This document shows positions 22,146 to 32,402 of a DNA stretch of 64,000 bases, in pieces (within the stretch, counting starts at the first letter, position 1; each line of letters opens with the position of its first letter). The notes beneath the pieces were generated by a model, which saw nothing but the letters and a program-made list of their open reading frames with translations, did no database searches and was not told where the DNA came from. Made by a program: the position numbers and the translations under genes. This DNA is from Paracyclopina nana (Eukaryota > Arthropoda > Copepoda > Cyclopoida > Cyclopettidae): NCBI GenBank assembly GCA_019096065.1, contig JAGUCH010000006.1, positions 3,120,001 through 3,184,000 on the forward strand, written 5' to 3'.

Positions 22146-23108
22146 ATGATGGGTCCAGTGAGTGAAAAGCTCATCATTTTGAGTGGCATGTTCGTTGCCA
22201 CGCTTGTATTTGCCATGGTCCCATTTCGACTGGTGGGAACCCGAAGACTCAGCTCGAAATGGCGGACTTCAGTGAGCATGGCTTCGTGCTATTCCGGCGG
22301 AGTCTTTATAGCAGCCTGTCTTCTTGACCTATTTCCCGATGTCCATGAGGCCATGGATCACGTCCTCGACGAAATAGAGGCCAAATACAAGACCAAGATC
22401 GACTATCCCGTGTCAGAATTTGTCATTTGCCTTGGATTCTTCCTGGTGCTCATCGTTGAACAAGTCGTTCTGGATTGCAAAGAAAGTTGGACAGCGAGCT
22501 CGAGTCACGCTGAACGAGCCCCACTCATTGTCAACAACGATCCTCAGCATGGCTATGGATCAGCAGCTGATTCTGGGTCAATATCGGGAATCTCCACCAC
22601 AGACATCAGCCACAATCACGGAGATCACGAGCATATGGACGGCATTTTCCAGCACTCCACGCTGAGATCGATGCTGCTGCTCGTTGCACTGTCATTTCAC
22701 TCCGTCTTTGAAGGCCTTGCCATTGGCCTCCAGCAAGACCTGGGCCAATTACTCAGCCTCTTCTTGGCTGTCATTGCTCACAAGGCCATTATGGCCTTCT
22801 CACTCGGCCTCACTCTGGCCCAGGCTAGTTTGACCGCAAAGCAATATGTGTTGAGCGTGACAATCTTCAGCTTGGCCTCACCCATTGGCATGGGCATTGG
22901 CATACTGCTCGCAGATATGGAGCAGTCCTTGGGTGGGGACATTGCCAATTCCATCCTGCAAGGAATGGCCGGTGGGACATTCCTTTACATCACCTTTTTC
23001 GAGGTCCTTCCACACGAGCTTAACCAGCCTCGCCACCGAATGCTCAAATTGCTGTTTGTCCTTCTTGGCTTTGGCAGCATATGTGGGCTCCTTTTCATCA
23101 CCCATTGA
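22146..23108 (+). CDS. ZIP-family metal transporter (SLC39A1-3-like)
   Basis: A single exon of 320 residues. ZIP proteins move Zn2+ and other divalent metals into the cytosol. About eight membrane segments are visible. A histidine-rich loop after TM3 (H156, H158, H161, H163) precedes the binuclear metal-site helix HSVFEGLAIGLQ (185-196) and the AHKAIMAFSLG helix (211-221). The pattern fits the ZIP1/2/3 subfamily. Adjacent ATGs sit at 22146 and 22149. The lack of introns stands out in a window where most genes of this size have three or more. The N-terminus is extracellular by family topology. Confidence 0.93.
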   Translation: MMGPVSEKLIILSGMFVATLVFAMVPFRLVGTRRLSSKWRTSVSMASCYSGGVFIAACLLDLFPDVHEAMDHVLDEIEAKYKTKIDYPVSEFVICLGFFLVLIVEQVVLDCKESWTASSSHAERAPLIVNNDPQHGYGSAADSGSISGISTTDISHNHGDHEHMDGIFQHSTLRSMLLLVALSFHSVFEGLAIGLQQDLGQLLSLFLAVIAHKAIMAFSLGLTLAQASLTAKQYVLSVTIFSLASPIGMGIGILLADMEQSLGGDIANSILQGMAGGTFLYITFFEVLPHELNQPRHRMLKLLFVLLGFGSICGLLFITH

Positions 23109-24363
23109 GCTGCCAAGGCACAGTGGGTAATCCCCACGTGGAAAGACCCCTTTTAATTTTTGATCACTTTTAGTCATCTTTTTCATGATATTTAAAGCTT
23201 TCCCTCTGGCTTCAAGTGATCAAAAATCAAAGCTTTCCATTTTGCCCAATTAAGGACCCTGAATTCCTTTTAGTAAACAATGACGCAAAAACGAAGACAT
23301 CTACCTAACAACTTTTGGTTTTGTTAGCATTAATGGAGTGGCATTTAAACCCGCCAATATTGTCAGACTATTGAATACTTAAAAAGCAAAACCTGCGAAT
23401 CTTTGTAAAATATTATTTTTCTACTGCAACTACTTTGCCACGAATGTGTAATTATATACTTAGGAGAAAAATGTTTAGGAGAAATTGACGAGACTTGTAA
23501 ACTGTGAACTACAGAGTGTGTAAAAATCCCTTTTGAGTGCCAATAAAAACAAGCACGTTTCTGACATTTGGAATGTGGCATAGCCCCTCTCGACTGAAGG
23601 TGGAAAGCTGAATTTCTTTAGCTCAACACGAGACAAATTAAATGTCACTATAGAAGTCGTTTCTGGCATCTATCTCTTCAGTTGAATCTCTCCTGTTTGC
23701 TAGCATCAACTGACTGGCAACGATTTTTTTCCTCGTGTCGAACATCCAAGTAATTTCTAAGGTAAGCTACTTGGCAAAAACAAAACTTAAGTCATGATGA
23801 TTTAACCAGACTGAACATGCTCAAAATGACAAATGACGTTAAGGCTCTTAGAGCTTTTTGCGGCCATAAAGGGTGAAAAATTACAGCTTGATTTATACGA
23901 ACGACGACATCTAATTAATTTGCCAGAACTAACGAGATAGGTTTGTAGATCCAAGCAAAAAAGGTGAAAGAAAATGGATTGATTTCTGCTCTTCCCTGCA
24001 TTATCCGTACTTTTGGGTTTATAAGATATGCACACAAAGTTGCTTTAGTGGCTGAAACTTATCAAAAACGCTTAAAATCCGCAATCTGTGCACTTTTTTC
24101 CAAAGAAGTTTCGCTGCACCACGCCACACAAAAAACATCTTGCTGAGAGTTGCAAAAAAACTTTTTTTTCACTGGAACCATTTTCTGCCTGCTTTCCTCC
24201 ACTGTGCTCAATTAAAGAGCCCTGACCTTGATATATCCTATAGCATCTTTCTTGGTGCGTAAGAACCTAAAAGTGAGCATCATTCATTTGTTGGCCCTTT
24301 TAGCCAGTCGTAGATGGCCTTAGCTAGGCTGCCAAAGGCCGGCCTTTTGTACCTAATCAGGAC
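23109..24363 (+). other. Intergenic region
   Basis: About 1.25 kb with no recognisable coding exon; open frames on both strands are short and low in coding character. A TTTGTACCTAATCAG acceptor-like site ends just before 24361, suggesting a 5' UTR intron for the next gene. Confidence 0.45.
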
Positions 24364-24462
24364 ATGCCATCCAGATCACCTTCTTCACTCAGATCATCAA
24401 TACCTTTTGCCAGAGGAGGATGTGTGACAACTTTTACTTCTACTGCTACTCCTTCAAAGTGA
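24364..24462 (+). CDS. Possible upstream ORF of the small membrane protein gene
   Basis: An ATG at 24364 opens 32 Ser/Thr/Arg-rich codons ending six bases before the main ATG, in the same frame. If the 5' exon begins at the acceptor ending at 24360, this uORF would be in the mRNA leader and could limit translation. This is inference from position. Confidence 0.25.
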   Translation: MPSRSPSSLRSSIPFARGGCVTTFTSTATPSK

Positions 24463-24468
24463 ATTACG

Positions 24469-25296
24469 ATGTTGCAGAACGATACTTCTTCCATCCCGAC
24501 CTCGACGATGACCACCTCAACCACAACTGAGCCTCCATACTCCACTAAGCTCTATGATGTTGAAGTGGGCATCGACCCAGGTAAGCGTTGCAAACTTGAA
24601 CGCCTATAATCAAAGAACTGGCCTCAACCTATTTAAATGCAGTCAATGATAAAAGCCGAGCTTTTTCATCAGCCGAAAAATTCGAATATTCAAGCTTTTT
24701 ATCCGAGCTGTCTAATAATGAAAAAAGGTTTCGAGAATAGCATGGGTTAAAAATGTCCTAACTTTTTGAATACTCGTTGCAAAAAACCTTGCGCAACATG
24801 AGTAATGTTAAGTTAAAATGGCTCAATTTTCCTGTTGTGTGTTGTCTTTTCTTTGCTTGGAGCAATTACTGTCCGAACTTGATCCGAATTTATCTCCTCT
24901 CGTGCTCACAACCCATGAAAAATAATGGGAAGTTTATCACCCGAACTTTCAGCAAGCAACAACTCTCAAATTTGCTTTGCGGGTTGATAAGCTCCCATCC
25001 TTTTTCATTTTGGGTCAATTTTTGCTTTTCACAGTTATTGCTCCAAGATTCCCTAAAATAAGTGAAAGGCCTCTTAATTGCTGGAGCTTTCCTTTTTATT
25101 TTCAGACTACCAAGCCACGAACGTGTCCATCAGCCTTACGGCCGCCTATTTATACGGAGGTTGCTGCGTGTTCTTTTTGCTTGTCGTTGTCTTTCTCTTC
25201 TTGTGCAAGATCACCGTGATTGATGCCGATCCAGCAAATCGCACCACCAATGCACGGTGGGAGCGGGGAAAGCAAAAGTCGTTTGTTGGATGCTAA
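24469..25296 (+). CDS. Small single-pass membrane protein, unknown function
   Basis: Two exons (24469-24580, 25106-25296; 525-bp intron, phase 1) encode 100 residues. The N-terminal 50 residues are Thr/Ser-rich with potential N-glycosylation at N4 and N43. One helix follows (about 52-71, LYGGCCVFFLLVVVFLFLC), then a short basic/polar tail ending in Cys. There is no signal peptide. Donor (CCCAG/GTAAGC) and acceptor (TTTTCAG) are both good and the frame is kept. It is not recognised. The layout is like small ion-channel beta subunits of the KCNE type, but no family motif was seen. It lies about 3.6 kb upstream of tipE in the same orientation. Confidence 0.55.
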
Positions 25297-25484
25297 TTTT
25301 CTAAATACACCAATGTACTGTGCTGACCTGGAAATCACAAAGTCTTCGATGCGGAAAATGGATCATCTTGGCCTTCGTATTCGCTGGCCTCTCGAGAGCT
25401 GAGGACATGGAACAATGAGCTTTCACGTAGTATTATTGCTCAGCTTGCAGCTACTACATAAAGATCATTAGCTATTATAGTTGC

Positions 25485-25940
25485 AATTCCTGCAGTCAAA
25501 GAGCTGACAGCACTCAACCAAGCTTAAGGGCGTTCTCATATCGCAGTTTGGTCTAACCAAAACTGATTTTAGTTAAACCACGCTGATTCTGGTTAAACTA
25601 AACGCTACAAGAATGCTGACTTTTGTCCGGACAAAAGTCAGTTTGGTCTAACCAGTAACAGTTTTGGTTTAACTAAAATGCGATATGAGAACGCCCCTTA
25701 ATCAGAATATTTTGCTGGCGATTTTCACGCAACCTTTACAATTAATCTATTTTATTCAAATCATGATTTATTGCAAATTTTCTGTGAATTAGCTTACCAA
25801 ACCGTCGCCCTGATAGGATTCACGCAACCTTTCTTCTTATTTTACCATGTTTAGGAAAGAAATCACTTGGCAGCATATGAAAAAGTTTTTGTCAAATATA
25901 GGTAAATAAGCAGTTGTCAGCTCTTTGTGCTCAGGCTTTA
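25485..25940. repeat. MITE-like element, CAAAGAGCTGACAAC family (copy B), interrupted
   Basis: The left end near 25489 (CCTGCAGTCAAAGAGCTGAC) is inverted relative to the right end at 25914-25938 (GTTGTCAGCTCTTTG, then CAGGCTT). Removing the nested element at 25524-25701 leaves about 278 bp, close to the 256 bp of copy A. It is non-coding. Confidence 0.55.
25524..25701. repeat. TTAA-flanked MITE nested in copy B
   Basis: A 178-bp palindromic element with inverted ends GGGCGTTCTCATATCGCA (left, from 25528) and its complement (right, to about 25696), flanked by TTAA on both sides (25524-25527, 25698-25701). The core 25616-25641 is a perfect 26-bp palindrome. TTAA duplications are typical of piggyBac-type transposases, so this looks like a non-autonomous piggyBac-type element. 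Confidence 0.75.
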
Positions 25941-28900
25941 TTACATATCATTGCCATCCCATAATGCAATTTCAGCACATATTTTTCTCGCATCTCTAGC
26001 TACAACTAAGCGAGCAGTACAGTAAATTATTAGCAGCTTTTGAAAGCTCCACTTCTTCCTTAACTTCCTCTGCTGGCTGCTCTAAAATAAACTGTGCAAG
26101 CTGCGTTTTGAATTGGAGATTTTCTCTGTTTTGCTCGATATGCAAATTTCATCTCTCTCTTCTACTGCTCGTGGCTTCGTCCTTTTAAGTAAATTAAATC
26201 TGTGTCAAGACTTGGTTTCTACGCTCGTGTTGGCTTCTTTCAAGATTTTGGTGAGGCTACGAATTCTGTTGCCAAAATGCAATAGCATCGGCTGCCAAAT
26301 CAATTCGGCTTGACCCTTTTGCAGTCTGCATAATTTTCCAGTCTTGGTGGCTCTTCCCAATTGTAAAAAAGTTGGGTGATTATTTCCTTAGCCTGCCAAA
26401 TGATCATTTTGCCAGTTTCCACGAAGATTTAACCAAACGGCTCACGTTCTAATTTTGAAGCTGGTGTATTCTCATTTCACCTCAATATTAGTAATTTAGC
26501 ATTCTTTGTTTATGAATTAACATTGGTTCTACAGAGCTCTATCAAGCATCAACATTGTTTCTACGCAGCTTCACTAATTAATTTTTGAATTTTCCTGACT
26601 GATTTAATGTCAAATAATATTCCCAAGCACAAAAATGACGAAGTCTTGAAATGATAACTTTAAGATAATGAAATTGAAAGATGACGTAGATGAACACCAC
26701 ATTAAAGATATTATTTAGGCTTCTTAGGATACCAATGTCATTACAAGGGAATGCTTGACGGTATTCGGGAAGGCTTCCAATAGTAGATCAAACCCAGCAT
26801 TTGTAGGTATACACTAGGAAAGGTAATATCGGTTATTTTTTCTTCTTTGCTTTGTCATATTGTGTGCCAACTACGCCCATTTTGGCCACACATGATTATG
26901 ACGACGACAGGATGGCCGAATCGTCATTATCCAGTCGCTGGCCGCAATCCATATACCAACTATATACCATAACTCACGCAGTGAGATTTATCCTTTTTTA
27001 TGAGATACCCAGGATGTTTATTTACCATTTCTTCGCTTTTATCGATACATACCACGTGTGCTCGCGCGTCCTCGCGTTTTGGTGGAAACTTTCCGTGTGC
27101 ACATTATGGCTAAAGTTCAGGGGCAAAATCGGCCATATCAAGGCTTCAATATTGATGCCTGCAGGATAAATTATGATGTAGTAGTAGTTGAGGCCATTTT
27201 CTGGCAAGGTGTCGTCATCGTATTGAATGCACATTTATGTATCCTTTGGGCTTTCCCTCAGCGCCATTAAAGCAAACCCTGAATGAAAATGATGCATGTG
27301 TGTGTATATGTGTGAATAGCAGCGTTCTTATCATTTCTGAGCTGAACTTTGTAACCATATAACCTCACGCCGAGCTGGTGAATGATGAACGCTTTCGTGT
27401 CAATGACAAAGATGCCACAACGAAGCTATATATATGTACGAAAAGTGACTACTACATCCATTTTCGGAGAAGGCATGCTTCATTGTGATGATTTGTTGTT
27501 TACATTTTTTATGTACTACTACCATACTCAAAGCTTTTGAGCCTGATGCTAACATATGAATCTGGCATTTTTCAAGTTTTTTAAGTATATTTTATTTCAG
27601 ATAACTATAAAAAAAACTGCAACGGACCCAGCCAATGTATCACAATGGGGAAACTACGAGGATGCTAAGACATAGCAAAAAAGCTGTGAAGAATTCATAG
27701 CAGATAGCCTTATCGATTATTATCATGATACTCATTTTTCTTGTGGGGGGAGCAGAATCTTCGCAGATCGTAACAGGAAATCCTCCATCCGGACAAGCAA
27801 CAAAAAATGTCATTATATTTTGAACAGCTGTCCTTTGATGGCTGCAACGCCAGTCGAAAGCTAAAAGCTAAGAAATTCTGCTGAGCTGAATGTAGTATGC
27901 AGTTCCAAATTAGTGAAGATGCCACTATTTTTCCAAGGTGGGAGAAAACGCACGAGCAACTTGAGCGGTTGATGTGTTTGTGTATGGCATCGTATATCTA
28001 TTAGTGTGGTATACCTTACTACACTTGTCCTACTCTATATACTGACTTTGTACTTTTTCCACAGGATACTACATACACAGGCTTCAGCATCAAAACGTGT
28101 GTATTTTCCTGGAAAAAATGCTATTGGTTTACAGCACGTTGCACGTGACCTTTGAAAGAAACTTTGCATGCGTTTACTGTGTAGATAAAGGCATAATATT
28201 AAATTAGTGGAGCCAAATACAACTTGACTCAAGTTAAGCCAATTCTTAATTGATTTAACATACCTTGTATTTGCTAATTTTATTATTACAGTTGTATTCA
28301 AATACCTGGGTATATTGAGCTCCATAATTAATAAATTTTACATTACAAATAAATAAAGTAGGCGAATGGAGAGGTTTCTCAGGCTAGTACGATATCTGAG
28401 ATAATTTTCCAAGCCTACTATGTTTACCAGTCTCAAGTGACAGCTGCAAGCTGGCAAAAGAGCACAGCCTGTTTGTGTACTGCACATAGTACAGTAAGAG
28501 TTGTAATGGGAGCTCTTCCATCTTTCACACGAGCCATAATTCATCAACTATCCTATTATACTACTTTAGCATCATCATCACACAACAGTATGTATGCAGT
28601 GTAGTAGTAAGCCAATTCCTTGGAAGTCTCAGAGTGAAAGTTATTCTCATTAGTTTTGTCCTCTTCTTCTCGGCTTCTTGAAAGCTCCATGCACTTTGAC
28701 TGTTAGGTGATTTACGACACGGCCTCAAAAGCTCTAGCTATAATATGCAGCAGAGACGCAGAAAGAAGAGGCTATAATTGCAATTTTGGCCTCCTATCAT
28801 AATCTCAGTCATTTGTCACTCTGGAATTCTCCCCTGTATGTACTAGCAAAAATGTAAGCTACAGCCACGTACCACGATACAGTGGCGCCCTGCAAGAAGC

Positions 28901-28941
28901 GCTCCCGATGATGAATAGAGGAGACTCGCGGCCTCTATTTG
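25941..28941 (+). other. Intergenic region upstream of tipE
   Basis: Three kilobases of AT-rich sequence. No exon with coding character was found on either strand; the longest frame (26852-27169) lacks any recognisable domain. It likely contains tipE regulatory sequence and 5' UTR. Confidence 0.45.
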
Positions 28942-31900
28942 ATGATAGAGAAGAGGCCGGAGCAGATCGGTTTTGGCCTCCACACCATGAGGAGGAAGCT
29001 GATGGAGGGGCCCGAAAGGGTGGTGTGCTGCACCCTGTGCCTCTGCATGGCTGTGGCAGTGTTCTCCTCAGTGGCTCTGGTCTACTTGACAGCTCTCGTA
29101 TACATGCCAGCCAAAAGGGAAATCACGTCAGGTCTGAGTGATTTGCCAGTGATGTGCACCACCGTCGAACGGGTAGACACTGATGATTGTGATTGGTACT
29201 CTTGTGGAGAATGGTGCTTGTCCAAGTCCAGCCATTGCACGAAGCTGTGGGCCCAAGTGCGCAAGAACGGCACTGATGTGCTCTTCAAAGGGTGCTCCAA
29301 CATCGAGGACATCACTTGCAAAGTAATCTTGACAAGCTTTTTTCGAGCGGAGCGGATCTCTGCTTGAATGGGCCGAGGCCCTAATTGTAGCGGAAAGCCT
29401 TACAACAAAGAGCTGTCAGCACTTGGAGCTTAAAATGAGCCCAAGTTTTCATAATCTTTTTTTTAATTTTACAAGATGCATAAGAGTATGTAGTTTTGCT
29501 CGAATCATCCAAGGCGCACCTTCGTTTTGGACGCCCAAGCGCTACAAACAAGTATTCATAGGATCAGCAAAACTTGTTACAATTATCACTTGGGGCTTTC
29601 TAAATAATGAGGAAAGCATTATCAAAAATCATCTGAGAGAAAAAAAGAGCATATAAAGAAGTTGGCTTTTCGGCCATAAAATAGCATGGCTCATTCAGTC
29701 GAAGATAAATGTGAAAGGAAATGATGGTGGTATTCTCCCTCGATTTCAGGTCCTCGATCAAGATTTCGTGGCCGATACGGTTTGCTATGCGGATGCAGAC
29801 TGCAAGGCGCCAAATGCGCGGTTTTTAGCCAAATGTGGCGTGACCCAGCAGGACTGCGGTGACTCAGCCCAACCCTTCAAATGTGACCTCAAATTCAATC
29901 GATGCCTCTCAGTGCGCCAGTTTCGAAACTGCAAAAACGACAACGTCTGCACAGACCTCAACAGCCTGTTTTTGTGCGAAAGTGGGCTGTGCCAAAACAT
30001 TACTTCTGCCTATGATTGCACCTATGGCAAAAGTCAGCATCCAGTCAACTGTAAGGACAAGAGGAATTGTATCACGCTCAATGGGCTTTATCAATGCCAA
30101 AACGGACAGTGTGCCAAGGTACATTTACAAAGTATTCATCTTCGGTGATTTGTTTACTGCTCAGCCAAGTCTTGAGCAGACCAGCCAGGATCAACACTGG
30201 ATTTTTGCTTTTGTTTTGATTTCAAGCGAGTCAAACTTTGTTTCCCAAAGATTTTGAAACAGGCCAAATGCTGCAAAAAAGAGCCAGATTTTATTCGATT
30301 CAGTTTGAGGGATGAACACGTCAGGATCTCACTTATTCATGTCACTCGTCAAAGCTTTGAAAGCGGCCAAATGTTGGTGAAAAGAGCCAAACTTGACCAC
30401 CGTTCTGGCAAGCGTAGCAGCGGTGTGCTGTGTACTATATGTAAAATAAAGGATGCTGTTCTCGCTCTATTCTTGCGTTTTTGGCATCGGTTCAAAAGCC
30501 TTACGGTCAAAGGCAACTTGGTTCGACCCACATAGCAAACAATATACACCGCACACTCAGTATTAATTAATGATCCCTTTTATTCCTTCAAGATTTCACC
30601 AGTTTATATACAAATGTACATAAATCAAGTTTGGCTCTTTCTCAGATCAATCTTAAACTTTTCTCTCTCTCTCTTTTTTTTGAGAGTCATCCTTTTCCTT
30701 CACCAATTTTTCTTCCAGATTGAATGGCCATGGCACTGCGAACGAAGATGCAAATTGGTGCCAACTGATCAAAATCGCAACCTAATCCTTCTGGCAGGAG
30801 ATCGAATGGTGGCAGCAAATTGCGATTTCGCCACGAATTTGCACACTGGCACCAACATCTGGACGAAATCTTCGTCGACCTTGCGAAAGCACCGCCATCA
30901 AAACACGACCCCTGTGATTTTGATGGCAAGCTGCACCGAGATTCAGATTGAGAAAAATCACTTCTTGGACAGCTCCAGTTTCAACCGCAAATGGTTCGGA
31001 TTTGTGGCTCGAGATTGCGTTAACGGCACCCTCATGCCCAGAAAGCATTTGCCTGCTCGAGGGGCAAATTACACCCTGATTCATCAACTTTTTCTCAGCC
31101 ATGGACTGGCTAACAAGCTCGACGTGGACGTGGAGAAAATTCCCTACGAGACTGACATCACCATCTATAACAAGACCAAGGTAATTGTGGCTATGCTTCT
31201 TTACTCCTCATATGCATGGCACTAATAAGGTAAAAGCACCAAGAATGATGCTACTGAAAACAAAAGCTGCAAATGCACATTTCCCTGGCATGAAAGCCCA
31301 TTGGGTAAAAGGCGAGCTTTTGACTACATAGAAAAAGCTTAGTGCGTTAGATTGCACAAGAGCCTCAGAGATGGCGCTGCAGTACAGCTAAAACCAAAAA
31401 GGCAAATTCTTAGCATAAGTGTACAATGAAATATATGTACATTAGATATGATTTCGTTTTGTACAAGAGAAGAATTTTTAGAATTGTAGCAGCATTCCGG
31501 CGCTGATGATAATTTGATTTCCAATTGGATACATCTCTTATAGGTATTGGTGAATACAGAAGGCTGTGTCAATACGCTACAGGGCGAATGTACTGAATTC
31601 TATTTGGACCATCGACGCGATGGGCGCAATTACAGCTCAAAAGACAGATTTCCCTGCTTTTACACGCCCCATCACGACAAGTTTGTGACTGCAAGGTACG
31701 TATTTAATATGGAGCTACTCTGGAATATAGCGTACGCGCCCTCAGGCTACATCCACACACACCAGTGAGAATTTATTAGGAAAATCTCCCCTAATAAAAA
31801 ACAGACACCATCGTTCTTAATGGGGCTTTCTTCGCAACTTGGAAAGCTTCCAGCTAAATTATCACTGAGTAGCAAAACCTGACAGCAGTTTCCCCCCACA

Positions 31901-32177
31901 GGCAATTCTTGCAAATAGTAGTACTACATAGTATATGCCGAGGTTCTTTTTCAATTTCTTCATTTTCTCCTGCAGGTTTTCTATCGAACATACCAAAAGT
32001 GTCTTTCTGCTCAGTTTCGCCATTCCTGCCAGCTTGTGGATTTTCTCGTGTTCCTGCCTGTTTGGTTGCTCAAAAATGCTACGCATCGAGGAAAATGGTC
32101 AAATGCGAATACGTTGCCGCAAACGAAAATTCATGAAAGGAGAGAAGAAAAACGGGAAGCAGCTATATATCGACTAG
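28942..32177 (+). CDS. tipE: TipE-type auxiliary subunit of voltage-gated sodium channel, with cysteine-rich insert
   Basis: Five exons (28942-29322, 29750-30118, 30719-31180, 31544-31695, 31976-32177) encode 521 residues. TipE proteins are two-pass membrane partners of the Para sodium channel in neurons. TM1 is near residues 35-60 (LCLCMAVAVFSSVALVYLTA). The conserved loop start CDWYSCGEWCLSKSSHC parallels the NCSWSSCREGC block of fly TipE. The loop end has ECTEFYL and RFPCFYTP before TM2 (SVFLLSFAIPASLWIFSC). Exon 2 encodes an added 123-residue segment with about twenty cysteines, EGF-like in spacing. The first three introns are phase 0, so exon 2 can be skipped in frame. The start is the ATG at 28942; upstream ATGs are out of frame. 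Confidence 0.85.
29394..29420 (+). repeat. Solo terminus of the CAAAGAGCTGACAAC repeat family
   Basis: AAGCCTTACAACAAAGAGCT followed by GTCAGC matches the consensus left end of copies A-C. It lies in tipE intron 1. No right end was found nearby, so it may be a remnant. Confidence 0.35.
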
Positions 32178-32207
32178 TCATTATTATGATTACTTCATAA
32201 GTAACTC

Positions 32208-32213
32208 AATAAA
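32208..32213 (+). terminator. AATAAA polyadenylation signal of tipE
   Basis: The hexamer lies 31 bp past the tipE stop, between the convergent tipE and SLC25A20 3' ends. Confidence 0.5.
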
Positions 32214-32402
32214 ATTAGTGATAGCGGAAAATGGCCTTTCTGGCGGTACAATTACGCGCGAAACTCACGCAACCTTTCTCGTCTCAAAATATGTATTCCA
32301 TGGCTACAGGGCAAAGCTTACATAAGAAAACTGCTTTCACATGGTGTATAAATGCATTGATAGCGGGTAAATGCTTTCAGTTTCTTGAATTGAGCATCAT
32401 CA

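Noticed and set aside
30522..30531. GGTTCGACCC resembling a tRNA B box
   Set aside because: No T-stem complementarity, no A box at proper distance and no acceptor stem.
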